Origin: an uncultured Bacteroidales bacterium
GTDB lineage: Bacteria > Bacteroidota > Bacteroidia > Bacteroidales > WCHB1-69
NCBI GenBank assembly: GCA_937949745.1
Contig: CALECM010000004.1
Location: forward strand, 1 to 22,392
Reading direction: 5' to 3'
Length of the DNA: 22,392 nucleotides
Of this stretch, positions 1 to 8,721 are shown one piece after another. The notes below the pieces were generated by a model. That model did not search any database, was not told the origin of the DNA, and saw only the letters and a list, made by a program, of their open reading frames with translations. Every line of letters begins with the position of its first letter. Position 1 is the stretch's first letter. A program made the translations under genes and the position numbers.

Positions 1-348
1 CAAACGTCCCTGTGAGATTTCAGCCTGATAAGGAGTATACGAAGTATACCATGAAGGATTTTCAAAAATATTCCTGAGTATAACAGCCGGCGTCTGGGTA
101 TTATAATAGCCTAATCCGATATAAGATTTATACAGTTTATTTTTCGATAAAATGGCTTTAACACCGGTAAGGTATTCATGTTCCGACATTCCATCGGGTA
201 AAGGAAGGTTTTCTTTAAAACGGATCGCTCCCGGTATGGTTTTCCCGATCAATTCGTCTAGAGATTCAACTCCGATTGTGTGAAGCATTTTTTTGGTGTC
301 TTCACACCCCGGACCGTTATGTCTTCGTACAAATTCGTTATGCATCAT
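1..348 (-). CDS. gcvP: Glycine dehydrogenase (decarboxylating), P protein, N-terminal part (runs off left edge)
   Basis: The P protein is the PLP-dependent subunit of the glycine cleavage system. It decarboxylates glycine and passes the aminomethyl group to the lipoyl arm of GcvH. The 116 visible codons read as the classical N-terminus of the family: an RHNGPG motif near residue 9, then MLHTIG, SLDELIGKTIP, SYIGLGYYNTQTPAVILRNI and finally NPSWYTSYTPYQAEISQGR close to the edge. The frame is open to base 1, so most of the roughly 950-residue protein lies outside. Two ATG codons sit in tandem (346-348 and 343-345) and the first is chosen. A TAnnTTTG box at 397-404 suits as its promoter. The partner gcvH is present at 19334-19711 on the other strand. 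Identification is very secure. Confidence 0.95.
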   Translation of the reverse strand, partial: MMHNEFVRRHNGPGCEDTKKMLHTIGVESLDELIGKTIPGAIRFKENLPLPDGMSEHEYLTGVKAILSKNKLYKSYIGLGYYNTQTPAVILRNIFENPSWYTSYTPYQAEISQGRL

Positions 349-396
349 TTGATTGGCTTAAAATTATACTTGTATATTATTACTTTTTTATTGGTG

Positions 397-404
397 CAAA
401 TATA
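397..404 (-). promoter_or_regulatory. Bacteroidetes-type -7 box for gcvP
   Basis: Read on the minus strand this is TATATTTG, matching the Bacteroidetes sigma-ABfr -7 consensus TAnnTTTG. It lies about 50 bases upstream of the gcvP start. No convincing -33 TTG was found at the usual distance, so the call rests on one element and its position. Confidence 0.5.
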
Positions 405-587
405 CAGGTAAAAAATGATTTAATAAAGGGAAACTAATAAATTGATGAGGGAAATCGGCCATAGCAATTATAGTGATTATTGATTATGTTTTATAAGGAT
501 TTTTTATGTAGAACAACATCTTTTTAGTCCGGTCAGAGTATCCCTCTATGAAATTAAGATACGGAAATTTAATGCATAGTTTTAAAT

Positions 588-616
588 ATCCTTAGCTTTC
601 GCTCAGGATGACAAAA
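588..616. repeat. Half-copy of a dispersed palindromic repeat
   Basis: The stretch contains TTTCGCTCAGGATGACA, which resembles the right arm of the two fuller palindromic repeats at 10396-10465 and 10517-10584. No matching left arm is seen beside it, so it looks like a decayed or partial copy. It lies in the 392-base gap between gcvP and the giant surface-protein gene. Apart from this element, the gcvP promoter box and the terminator, I see nothing else in that gap. Confidence 0.4.
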
Positions 617-680
617 CACATTCAGTAAATTCAGCACTCCTCCGATGAACTCAGATACTGAACGAACCCGGAAGGATATA

Positions 681-718
681 AAAAAAAAGGACTGATCCAA
701 AACGGATCAATCCTTTTA
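681..718 (-). terminator. Rho-independent terminator of the giant surface-protein gene
   Basis: On the minus strand the arms AAAAGGATTGATCC and GGATCAGTCCTTTT form a stem of about 14 bp with a single G-T type mismatch. The loop is short, and the stem is followed by a run of eight T (681-688 on the plus strand are A). It sits 23 bases after the stop codon of the giant gene. Confidence 0.85.
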
Positions 719-740
719 CATTCATTTATTATATCGTTTA

Positions 741-3700
741 TTATTCTCCGGCAGTCAAAGTATCATCATCATTGGCTTTGATACATCTAACGCTGGCACC
801 GTGATTTTTGTCCATATCTTCAATCGTAATAATCGGACAGAGGTAACGGATATGCGCTACTTTTCCTATATCACCTTCCGCTGCAGTCCAGAAGTAAGCA
901 TCACCCATTAAATAATAATAATTATTAGTGGAGGAATTAAAGAAACCGGCCGGTAACGCTGAGAATCCGCTTCCGTTTAATGCGGTATTATCCTGCATCC
1001 ATTCATTGGGTTGTCGCAAATCATCGCTACCGAACACAATAAGTCCTTCATATTTGTCCACCGATGGTAAAACCCAACCATTCGGACAAATACCCTGAAC
1101 TAATCCGCGGGCGTTGACTGTTCCCATCTTGCTGGCAGCATGCCAGTTATATAAACCACCATATTTTAGTTCATTGGCATCCACATCCGGATAAGCTTTG
1201 GCGTAATATATATACCGTTGCGGAATTACAGCAGCAGCCCTTGTTCTGGCACTGAGCACGGAAGCATCATCGCTGAATTGTTTCGAGGTTATATTCTGTC
1301 CCGTCCAGCAGTCACAATTAATCCGTACGGTCGAATATTCGTTACCTTCACTATCTATGGCAATAATATTAGCAATGGAATCTACCGAACCGTCGATACT
1401 CCATATCGTATCGTTAATACCGCACGGAGATTCATTTATCACAACCAAATGAGTACATGTATCTGCGAAATCACAGGCGTCGGTTGCGATCCATGTAATC
1501 GTATGGATTCCCGGCGTAAAGATATTTCCTTGCGGAGCATTATTGGTGATAATGATATTCGGGTTATTGCCTTCAATGGTATCTCCTTCATATTGGGTGA
1601 ACGGAACAGTGAGATCAATCTTTACACTGCATTCACCGTAAGGCAAGGTTCTCAGGATATTATCGGGACATTCCATCACGATCACCCTTTCATCCAGACA
1701 TTCGGATATGATTACTGAAGCGGCCCCGGAGAAATTGACCTCACAAGGAGTTTCCATCTCCACACCTACTAATTCGTAGGTTCCTGATTGCTGGCATTCT
1801 AATAGCCAGGTATGCGGAGAAACAGCCGTATCGGGGATTACGTACATATTGGTATCAACTGATCCGGTCATGGTATGGTATATAGTAATGGGTAGGTTTC
1901 CGGTAAATTCAAGGGTCAATGGTGCATGATCATTTTCCCGTATGGTGGCATTTCCGCTTAAGCGTACTTCAGGAATAATATTGATCGAAACATCGAATGA
2001 GCAGGAATCTATATTCCCTGACCTGTCCGTAACGATCCAGAGCACGTTCGTCAATCCTTCTTCAAAACGTTGTCCTTCCAGAGTTGTTCCGCTACCGGTA
2101 GTGGCGCCGGAGAGGTAATACGTAATGCTGGCTATTGAATCATTATCCGTAGCCGTCACATTCCATGAAGAATCAGGATGTACATAAAATCCCACTGTGG
2201 ATTCCACACACAATAGAGGATCTCCGATCGTAAGACAACTGATCGGATTCGGATTGATTTCCGTGCTATCTCCGATAACAGGCGGAATCGTATCCCTTAC
2301 CTCAACCGTAAAATTACAGGTAGCCATATTATCGCTGGTATCGGTGACGAACCATTGTACATTGGTAAAGCCTATATTAAACGATACGTCCTCCAGGCTG
2401 GCTCCTCTTTTTTGGGTAGCGCCGGTGAGTTCGTACCAGATACGGTCTACCATAACATTATCCGTAGCCGTGATATTCCAGTCCGTACTGTTGTGGGTAT
2501 AAATATTGGTATCTGCCTGTACATATACTATTTGATTACCAATTGTTTCACAACTGACCGGATTCGGATCACCACCTGTCGTATCACCGATAACGGGCGG
2601 AATACTGTCATTAATGGTAACATTAAAACTACAATTGGCTATGTTACCGCTGGTATCGGTGGCAGTCCAGGTTACAGTTGTAGTACCCATGTTAAATATT
2701 TTATTTTGAAGGGTGGTACCGTTTCCTGTAGTAGCGCCGGTCAACATATACCATATACTATCCACACCCACGTTATCCGTAGCCGTTACATCCCAATTGG
2801 TAGTGAGATGCTGATATGTATTGGTGGTGGAATCCGTGGATAACACCTGGTCACCGATCGTAAGACAACTAATAGCTCCCGGGTTACCGCCTGTCGTATC
2901 GCCTATGACAGGCGGAACAGTATCCCGTATCATAACCATAAAATCACAATTCGCGATATTACCGCTGGTATCGGTTGCGTACCAGGTAACAGTCGTATTT
3001 CCCATATTAAATGTTATATTGTTCAATGTAGAACCTGTGCCGGTAGTTTGTCCCGTAAGTTCATACCATATTCTTTCAACGCCCACGTTATCGGTGGCGG
3101 TCACATCCCAGTTTGTTCCTGAATGTATATATACATTGGTATCGGATGGAACATATAACAATTGATTCCCGATCGTTTCACAGCTGATCGCGCCCGGAAC
3201 CGTAGTATCGCCGATAACTGGCGGAATGCTGTCGCCTATGGAAACCCTGAAAGAACATGTCGCCAGATTTCCACTTGTATCGGTGGCATTCCAGGTTACG
3301 GTAGTAGTACCTATATTAAAAGCAATACCATCCAGTGTATTTCCTGTTCCGGTTGTAGCGCCGGTAAGATCATACCAGAGGAGATCAAGCATGACATTGT
3401 CCGTTGCCGTAACATCCCAATTAATACCGGTATGAATATACACATTCGTATCCGCTGCCGTAGAGACTATCTGGTTACCGATAGTTTCACAACTGATAGG
3501 ATTCGGGTTGCCACCTGTCGTATCGCCGATAACAGGCGGAATACTGTCGTTGACCGTAACATTAAAACTACAATTGGCTATATTACCGCTGGTATCGGTG
3601 GCAGTCCACATTACCGTAGTGGTTCCCATATTAAACAGTACATTTTGTAAAGTTACACCCGAGCCTGTCGTAGCTCCTGTCAGGACATACCATAAACTAT

Positions 3701-6700
3701 CTACGCCTACATTATCCGTAGCCGTTACATCCCATGTCGTATTTTTATGCTCATAAGTGTTGGTGGTGGAATCGGTAGAAACGATCCTGTTTCCGATGGT
3801 TTCACAACTGATCGCACCGGGATTACCTCCGGTAGTATCTCCGATAACAGGCGGAATACTATCGTTTATCGTAACATTAAAAGTACACGTCGCCCTGTTA
3901 CCGCTGGTATCGGTTGCGGTCCAGGTTACGGTGGTAGTTCCCATATTGAATGCCACATTATTCAAGGTAATACCGTTACCGGTTGTTACTCCCGATAATA
4001 CATACCATAAACTGTCGACCCCGATATTATCCGTAGCGGTTACATCCCAGTTCTTTCCCTGATGAATATAAACATTACTATCGGAAGCGGTAGACAATAT
4101 CTGATCTCCTATAGTCATACAACTGATGGCGCCCGGATTATCTGTCGTATCACCTATAACCGGAGGAATGCTATCCCTTACGGTTACAAGAAAACTACAG
4201 AATGCCCGATTACCGCTGGTATCGGTCGCATTCCAGGTTACGGTGGTATTACCCATATTAAAGAGGACATTATCAAGACTGGTACCACTGTTTACCGTTG
4301 AACCGGTCAACACATACCATATACTATCCACACCCACGTTATCCGTAGCCGTTACATCCCAATTGGTACCGGTATGCAAATAACCCCTACTGTTCGTATC
4401 GACTGATACGATCTGATCTCCGATAGTCGTACAGCTTATGGCACCGGGGTTATCGGTTGTATCACCTATGACAGGAGCTTCTTTATCTTTTATTTCAACT
4501 ATAAATCTACAACTTGAAGTATTACCCGAAGCGTCGGTTATGGTCCATTGCACGGTTGTATTGCCCAGAGGGAATACCTCACCGGTCAGGGAAGCACTGT
4601 TATTATAATCATTAATTATCGTGTAATCGGGACAGTTATCCCACGCATTAGTGGGTTGGAATTCGTCACCCTTAACCGTATAGTAATTTTTAGAAGAATC
4701 GGTTGCCATATCGTAAGCGGAAGGACATCTTACCTGAGGTCCCTGGTGATCAGTAATGATAAGGGGAAATGAACATTGTGACTCACCACAATCATTTTCA
4801 GCATTGATAATGACATTATATGCTCCTTTGTTCAGACGTATTCCAACACCTGTACCAGCACCTCCTGCAACAATTTGGTTACCTTCATCAGTAATGATAA
4901 AACTTACAACCGGAGCGGGATTACCGTTTATACCAATAGGATAATTCACCAAAGCTGAACAGGAATCCGTTTGTGTATTAACAGAGTAATCATCATCAGG
5001 ACAATTTATAAATGATGGGGGGGTTTTAAGATATAACAAGGCTAATCCTGAAACCGTTCCCGGGCAATCATGATCCACCACACTGGTTAAGGTTAGAAAA
5101 TTAGTTCCTTCCAATATATTTTGTGGATTCCATGTATAAATATTATTGTTAAGGTCGCCGGTAGAAATATTAAGCGTATCACCGTTACCTGCCACAACCT
5201 GCCAGGGTGAAACTCCGGTCAGTTCAATTTGCAGGTTAGTGGTTTCTCCCGAACAAATAGTATCATCTCCTGATAATGTAGCAGTGACAGGCGTTCTCAT
5301 CACAAGTTCTCCCATTCCTGAAACTTCTCCGGTACAAAGAGAATCGGAAACCGATACCAGAGAGAAATTAGTATTGGCGGTCAATGATATATCAGGTCTC
5401 CATGTATAAGTTCCATTTGTGGTTTCCGTAATGCTAATTTCAAGTATTTCATCATTGCTGGTCACTACGGTCCAGGGTGCGGCACCCGTAAGTGTTATAG
5501 TTAAATTTCCGGTACCGTTCTGGCATACCGTATCCGTTCCCGACAGAACAGCAGTGGGACGGTTATGTACCCGGAGATATATACTATCCTGTACACCTGT
5601 ACAATGGGTATTTCCGACTTCCAGGTGATACCAGCCTGTTTTGTCGATATTCCTTGGTATGCAAATAACTTCCTTCAGTGTGTCAATAAAACCTTCCGGT
5701 CCTAACCACCTATAGGTAACATCACCTAAAGATAATCCGTCCATGAAAACACTGTCTCCCTGACAAATATCCAATTCTTTAGAATTGTTATTGGCAAACC
5801 AGGCTATCCTGGCCGTTTCCAAATTAATTACCTCAATGTTAGTGAGATAACGGGTTCCGCAAAAATCGCTAACCCTAACGGATAAAACGTCTCCTAACCG
5901 GGCATTAACACTTGCAAAGTCTCCCTGCGTTCCGGTAGCCAATACAGATCCTCTGCCATCCGGCTGGCTATATACAACATATTGATATGGTATTGTTCCG
6001 TCCTGTCCGGTGACTTTTACCTTCGCAGTCTGATCAGTTTCGGTACATACATACGCGTGCAAATAAGCATACCTTAACGGGTTTCTCTCATATACTATAG
6101 TATCCCTCCGGGTAACACATCTCATATCTACGTTAGGAGCATACATTTGAATGACATATGTTCCTGTCATTGTTAACTCTATCGTATCATTTAAAACATA
6201 ATCCATAGGAGAATATCCACCCTGAGGACCGGACATTATTCTAAAATAAGTTTGATAATCCTCACTTTCTTTTTTTATTTGACCTGCTCTAGGTACTACC
6301 TTAAATGATTCGCAATCGGTTATCAGATCATATCGAGGCTCTTCACTAATTGTCAGAGTATCCTGGGAAGTGTAATTAACAGGTATTGTATCAATATTGC
6401 AATCCGAGGTAATTTCGAAAATATAGTTTCCGGTAACCAGATCCATGGATTCCAGAAAGAAATAAGCAGAATTTCCGCTTACATTCGATCTTAACGAAGC
6501 ATTGGACGGGAAACCTTCCGTAGTGGTGAATTTCCAGTCCATAGGAGGTGTAGTATCGAAAACCGCTGTAAAATTCTGAAGGTTAGCGTCCGGACTTTCA
6601 ATCAAACGAATTGTAGTTCCCTGAAGATAAGAAAACGGATTAAGATTTTCATAAGGAAACCTGAAGATCGAAATATTTTTCATCGTATTTCCGCAAAGAT

Positions 6701-8210
6701 CTCCTGAATTACTTGTGGGCCTCCATTCATATCTTTGTATGGGAGGTATTGTTCCGGTGGTTTGGAATTTATATTCCAAAGTAAAATCCCTTTCAAACAC
6801 CGTACAACCGTGCCTGTCGGTTACTATAACTCTCGCTATGGATCCATGCAATTCAGGGGTAAGCGGGATATCGCATTCCCAACGGTATGCATTGAAATTC
6901 CTCACAACCATCAGGGTATCTGCGTCTTTATTAAAGGCTTGTACCAAAAGTGGGGGTGAATAATACATATTCGCTTCCACGGAAGTACCGTATACGGCAA
7001 AAGTATCGGCGGCAAGAGAAAGAAATTCACTTCGCTGGTATTGGGTAGTATACGGATTAATATAGTAACAGGGATAATATTCCACAGGATGGTATATTGA
7101 TGAATCTGTAGCATACTTTATATAATTGCGTATACTACTATTGCCGGGTTTCCTTATCAAAAAAGGTTTTTCCTGGTCATAGACAGGATCGGTACATCCG
7201 ATAGCCCTGACCCTGATAAAGATGTTATTTTTCCTATTTTGTGTGGAATCGTAAATATCACAATATCCGTTAAGTGGTAAAGTGATCGATTCTTCTCCGT
7301 TTCTTCCGATCGTATTCCATTCCGAATAAGTTCCGTCATCTCCTATTTTATAACTAAATTCCCACCAGGGATCTATATTCTGGGTATGCATGTAATAATA
7401 ATAATACAAATCCGCCGACAGGTTCAACCTGTAAAAAAGCGCGAACCTAAAAGTCACATCATCGTTGATAGATGCCGGTCCACGATATATGACCGACTGA
7501 TCTATATCAAAACTCCGGGTTAATTGCGTTATATTAACTCCGCTCACCCTCTCGCTCGTACCGCAACCGTCCGTTACCTGGAACGTATAGCTACCGGGAG
7601 CCAACCCGCTGAATGTATAATATTCCCTGAAATCATAACGGGTTAACCCTGTACCCGTATACATAGGCTGTTCAAATACTTCGGTTGTGAGCGAGTCACC
7701 GTTATGATAAACCACAACCGTAAAAGGGAATACACCATTTTGTATGCGGATTTGCGCTACACCGGTATTTGCACAAGGCAAACTTGGCACGGAACCATAG
7801 AGATGACCACTGGTAAAAGTACCTTCAACCCGGGTAACCGTAGGGCGGGTATATTCGTTTGCCACAACCACGTTTTCCAGCACTTCCTGTACCTGAACCG
7901 GAGCTCCGCTCACTGAACACATAGCATCCACAATCACTTTATAAGTGCCGGGCGGAATACTTGTTAATACATTATTGGTGGATTGGCTTGCACCGGCCAC
8001 AATAGGATCGAGTGAATAACGCATATTACTGATCCGTTTACCAGCCGTATCTTCCAATTGTACGGATATTATACCATTGGCTAAACAACTTGAATTCTGG
8101 ACATCGGTAGTAACTGTGAAATTGCAATCCTGCGCGGCAACCCTGCTGATTAAACAGAAAAAGAATGCTAAGGTCATGAACCCGCATTTAGAGAATAAAA
8201 CTTTTTTCAT
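741..8210 (-). CDS. Giant secreted multi-domain protein: SprB-like, PKD/Ig-like and HYR repeats with C-terminal Fib_succ_major domain
   Basis: This 2489-residue protein is probably an extracellular or cell-surface adhesin-like protein; its exact role is unknown. Residues 1-26 form a signal peptide (hydrophobic core, then RVAA before QDC). Residues about 28-230 resemble SprB/Ig-like modules (NGIISVQL, PPGTYKVIV, GSYTFQVTDGCG). Residues about 880-1060 hold two PKD-like units beginning VLSGTDTVC and TLSGDDTIC; a third relative lies near 2080-2170. HYR-type modules occur near 1068-1243 and 2178-2260. Residues 1245-2079 are eight tandem ~104-residue HYR-like units, each opening (P/A)PVIGD and carrying TATDN, DTSGN-like motifs and a conserved Cys pair. 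Residues about 2345-2487 match the Fibrobacter succinogenes major paralogous domain (TIGR02145-type: YGGLYNWHAA, CPNGWVLPS, FWTA). No T9SS sorting domain is seen at the C-terminus. The gene stands alone with its own terminator. Confidence 0.9.
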   Translation of the reverse strand: MKKVLFSKCGFMTLAFFFCLISRVAAQDCNFTVTTDVQNSSCLANGIISVQLEDTAGKRISNMRYSLDPIVAGASQSTNNVLTSIPPGTYKVIVDAMCSVSGAPVQVQEVLENVVVANEYTRPTVTRVEGTFTSGHLYGSVPSLPCANTGVAQIRIQNGVFPFTVVVYHNGDSLTTEVFEQPMYTGTGLTRYDFREYYTFSGLAPGSYTFQVTDGCGTSERVSGVNITQLTRSFDIDQSVIYRGPASINDDVTFRFALFYRLNLSADLYYYYYMHTQNIDPWWEFSYKIGDDGTYSEWNTIGRNGEESITLPLNGYCDIYDSTQNRKNNIFIRVRAIGCTDPVYDQEKPFLIRKPGNSSIRNYIKYATDSSIYHPVEYYPCYYINPYTTQYQRSEFLSLAADTFAVYGTSVEANMYYSPPLLVQAFNKDADTLMVVRNFNAYRWECDIPLTPELHGSIARVIVTDRHGCTVFERDFTLEYKFQTTGTIPPIQRYEWRPTSNSGDLCGNTMKNISIFRFPYENLNPFSYLQGTTIRLIESPDANLQNFTAVFDTTPPMDWKFTTTEGFPSNASLRSNVSGNSAYFFLESMDLVTGNYIFEITSDCNIDTIPVNYTSQDTLTISEEPRYDLITDCESFKVVPRAGQIKKESEDYQTYFRIMSGPQGGYSPMDYVLNDTIELTMTGTYVIQMYAPNVDMRCVTRRDTIVYERNPLRYAYLHAYVCTETDQTAKVKVTGQDGTIPYQYVVYSQPDGRGSVLATGTQGDFASVNARLGDVLSVRVSDFCGTRYLTNIEVINLETARIAWFANNNSKELDICQGDSVFMDGLSLGDVTYRWLGPEGFIDTLKEVICIPRNIDKTGWYHLEVGNTHCTGVQDSIYLRVHNRPTAVLSGTDTVCQNGTGNLTITLTGAAPWTVVTSNDEILEISITETTNGTYTWRPDISLTANTNFSLVSVSDSLCTGEVSGMGELVMRTPVTATLSGDDTICSGETTNLQIELTGVSPWQVVAGNGDTLNISTGDLNNNIYTWNPQNILEGTNFLTLTSVVDHDCPGTVSGLALLYLKTPPSFINCPDDDYSVNTQTDSCSALVNYPIGINGNPAPVVSFIITDEGNQIVAGGAGTGVGIRLNKGAYNVIINAENDCGESQCSFPLIITDHQGPQVRCPSAYDMATDSSKNYYTVKGDEFQPTNAWDNCPDYTIINDYNNSASLTGEVFPLGNTTVQWTITDASGNTSSCRFIVEIKDKEAPVIGDTTDNPGAISCTTIGDQIVSVDTNSRGYLHTGTNWDVTATDNVGVDSIWYVLTGSTVNSGTSLDNVLFNMGNTTVTWNATDTSGNRAFCSFLVTVRDSIPPVIGDTTDNPGAISCMTIGDQILSTASDSNVYIHQGKNWDVTATDNIGVDSLWYVLSGVTTGNGITLNNVAFNMGTTTVTWTATDTSGNRATCTFNVTINDSIPPVIGDTTGGNPGAISCETIGNRIVSTDSTTNTYEHKNTTWDVTATDNVGVDSLWYVLTGATTGSGVTLQNVLFNMGTTTVMWTATDTSGNIANCSFNVTVNDSIPPVIGDTTGGNPNPISCETIGNQIVSTAADTNVYIHTGINWDVTATDNVMLDLLWYDLTGATTGTGNTLDGIAFNIGTTTVTWNATDTSGNLATCSFRVSIGDSIPPVIGDTTVPGAISCETIGNQLLYVPSDTNVYIHSGTNWDVTATDNVGVERIWYELTGQTTGTGSTLNNITFNMGNTTVTWYATDTSGNIANCDFMVMIRDTVPPVIGDTTGGNPGAISCLTIGDQVLSTDSTTNTYQHLTTNWDVTATDNVGVDSIWYMLTGATTGNGTTLQNKIFNMGTTTVTWTATDTSGNIANCSFNVTINDSIPPVIGDTTGGDPNPVSCETIGNQIVYVQADTNIYTHNSTDWNITATDNVMVDRIWYELTGATQKRGASLEDVSFNIGFTNVQWFVTDTSDNMATCNFTVEVRDTIPPVIGDSTEINPNPISCLTIGDPLLCVESTVGFYVHPDSSWNVTATDNDSIASITYYLSGATTGSGTTLEGQRFEEGLTNVLWIVTDRSGNIDSCSFDVSINIIPEVRLSGNATIRENDHAPLTLEFTGNLPITIYHTMTGSVDTNMYVIPDTAVSPHTWLLECQQSGTYELVGVEMETPCEVNFSGAASVIISECLDERVIVMECPDNILRTLPYGECSVKIDLTVPFTQYEGDTIEGNNPNIIITNNAPQGNIFTPGIHTITWIATDACDFADTCTHLVVINESPCGINDTIWSIDGSVDSIANIIAIDSEGNEYSTVRINCDCWTGQNITSKQFSDDASVLSARTRAAAVIPQRYIYYAKAYPDVDANELKYGGLYNWHAASKMGTVNARGLVQGICPNGWVLPSVDKYEGLIVFGSDDLRQPNEWMQDNTALNGSGFSALPAGFFNSSTNNYYYLMGDAYFWTAAEGDIGKVAHIRYLCPIITIEDMDKNHGASVRCIKANDDDTLTAGE
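1974..4478 (-). repeat. Tandem array of eight ~312-bp coding repeats (HYR-like)
   Basis: Eight in-frame units follow one another inside the giant gene. In transcription order they begin at 4478, 4166, 3854, 3539, 3224, 2915, 2600 and 2285, so unit lengths are 309-315 bp and always multiples of three. Each encodes about 104 residues starting (P/A)PVIGD, with two conserved cysteines (one in the SC-x-TIG motif, one in the C-x-F motif) and a central TATDN motif. The last unit is the most diverged. Units 2/5, 3/6 and 4/7 resemble each other more than their neighbours, which points to duplication of a three-unit block. Confidence 0.92.
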
Positions 8211-8458
8211 TGCTTCGTATATTAGTCACACATTATTTATATTTAACAATTATTAACATAAAATTTAAAGTGTGGTGGCTGCCGGTAAATCAAAAAAAGC
8301 TTATTCTCCTCCAATTCTGACAATATAATATTAATAAATATTGTTTTCCTAAAATGAATTCAATGATAGATTAATATCAATACTATACAGATCTCAACTT
8401 AAAATATGCTTTATAAGTAGAAAAAATAACAACCTGAAAATTCAAAAGTTCACCGTTA

Positions 8459-8478
8459 ATTAACAATCTATTGTTAAT
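8459..8478. promoter_or_regulatory. 20-bp palindrome, possible operator
   Basis: ATTAACAATCTATTGTTAAT is a perfect inverted repeat of two 9-bp arms around a 2-base centre. It lies about 180 bases upstream of the pruA -7 box and about 250 bases from the giant gene start. The symmetry fits a dimeric regulator site, but the region is AT-rich and no regulator gene is adjacent, so function is inference only. Confidence 0.3.
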
Positions 8479-8656
8479 ATTTTAACATTTTACCTTGATT
8501 ATTAATCATCGCAATATTAACAAGAAATTAAATATTTCTTAATTGCTTCAAAACAACTAAATTGGAAATACTTTTGGGTTTTACTTGTATAGAGATTATT
8601 AAATTAAAGAAAAAATAAAGAGATCTATTTTACGTTTCATGTCAGTAAAAATTTTT

Positions 8657-8664
8657 TATCTTTG
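8657..8664 (+). promoter_or_regulatory. Bacteroidetes-type -7 box for pruA
   Basis: TATCTTTG matches the TAnnTTTG consensus and lies 57 bases before the pruA ATG. The upstream TTTACG/GTTTCATG stretch may serve as a weak -33 region. Confidence 0.6.
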
Positions 8665-8721
8665 CCTCGTTCTGAATAAAGAAACTTTTAAAAATTAATC
8701 ATAACATTAAAAACAACAATT

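Larger units (their letters stand above)
8211..8721. other. AT-rich 511-base intergenic region between divergent genes
   Basis: This gap separates the giant surface-protein gene (minus) from pruA (plus). It holds a 20-bp palindrome at 8459-8478 and the pruA promoter box at 8657-8664. The word TTAACA recurs several times (around 8242, 8252, 8461, 8482 and 8517). I found no exact TAnnTTTG box for the minus-strand giant gene, and no small ORF or RNA gene that I could support. Confidence 0.5.

Noticed and set aside
1974..4478. Regularly spaced repeats as a possible CRISPR-like array
   Set aside because: The units are 309-315 bp, contiguous, in frame and protein-coding, with no short repeat plus unique spacer structure.
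1218..5628. Many plus-strand ORFs of 60-166 codons inside the giant minus-strand gene
   Set aside because: They recur with the ~312-bp repeat period and are antisense shadows of the coding repeats. They lack promoters, and their peptides only mirror the repeat unit.
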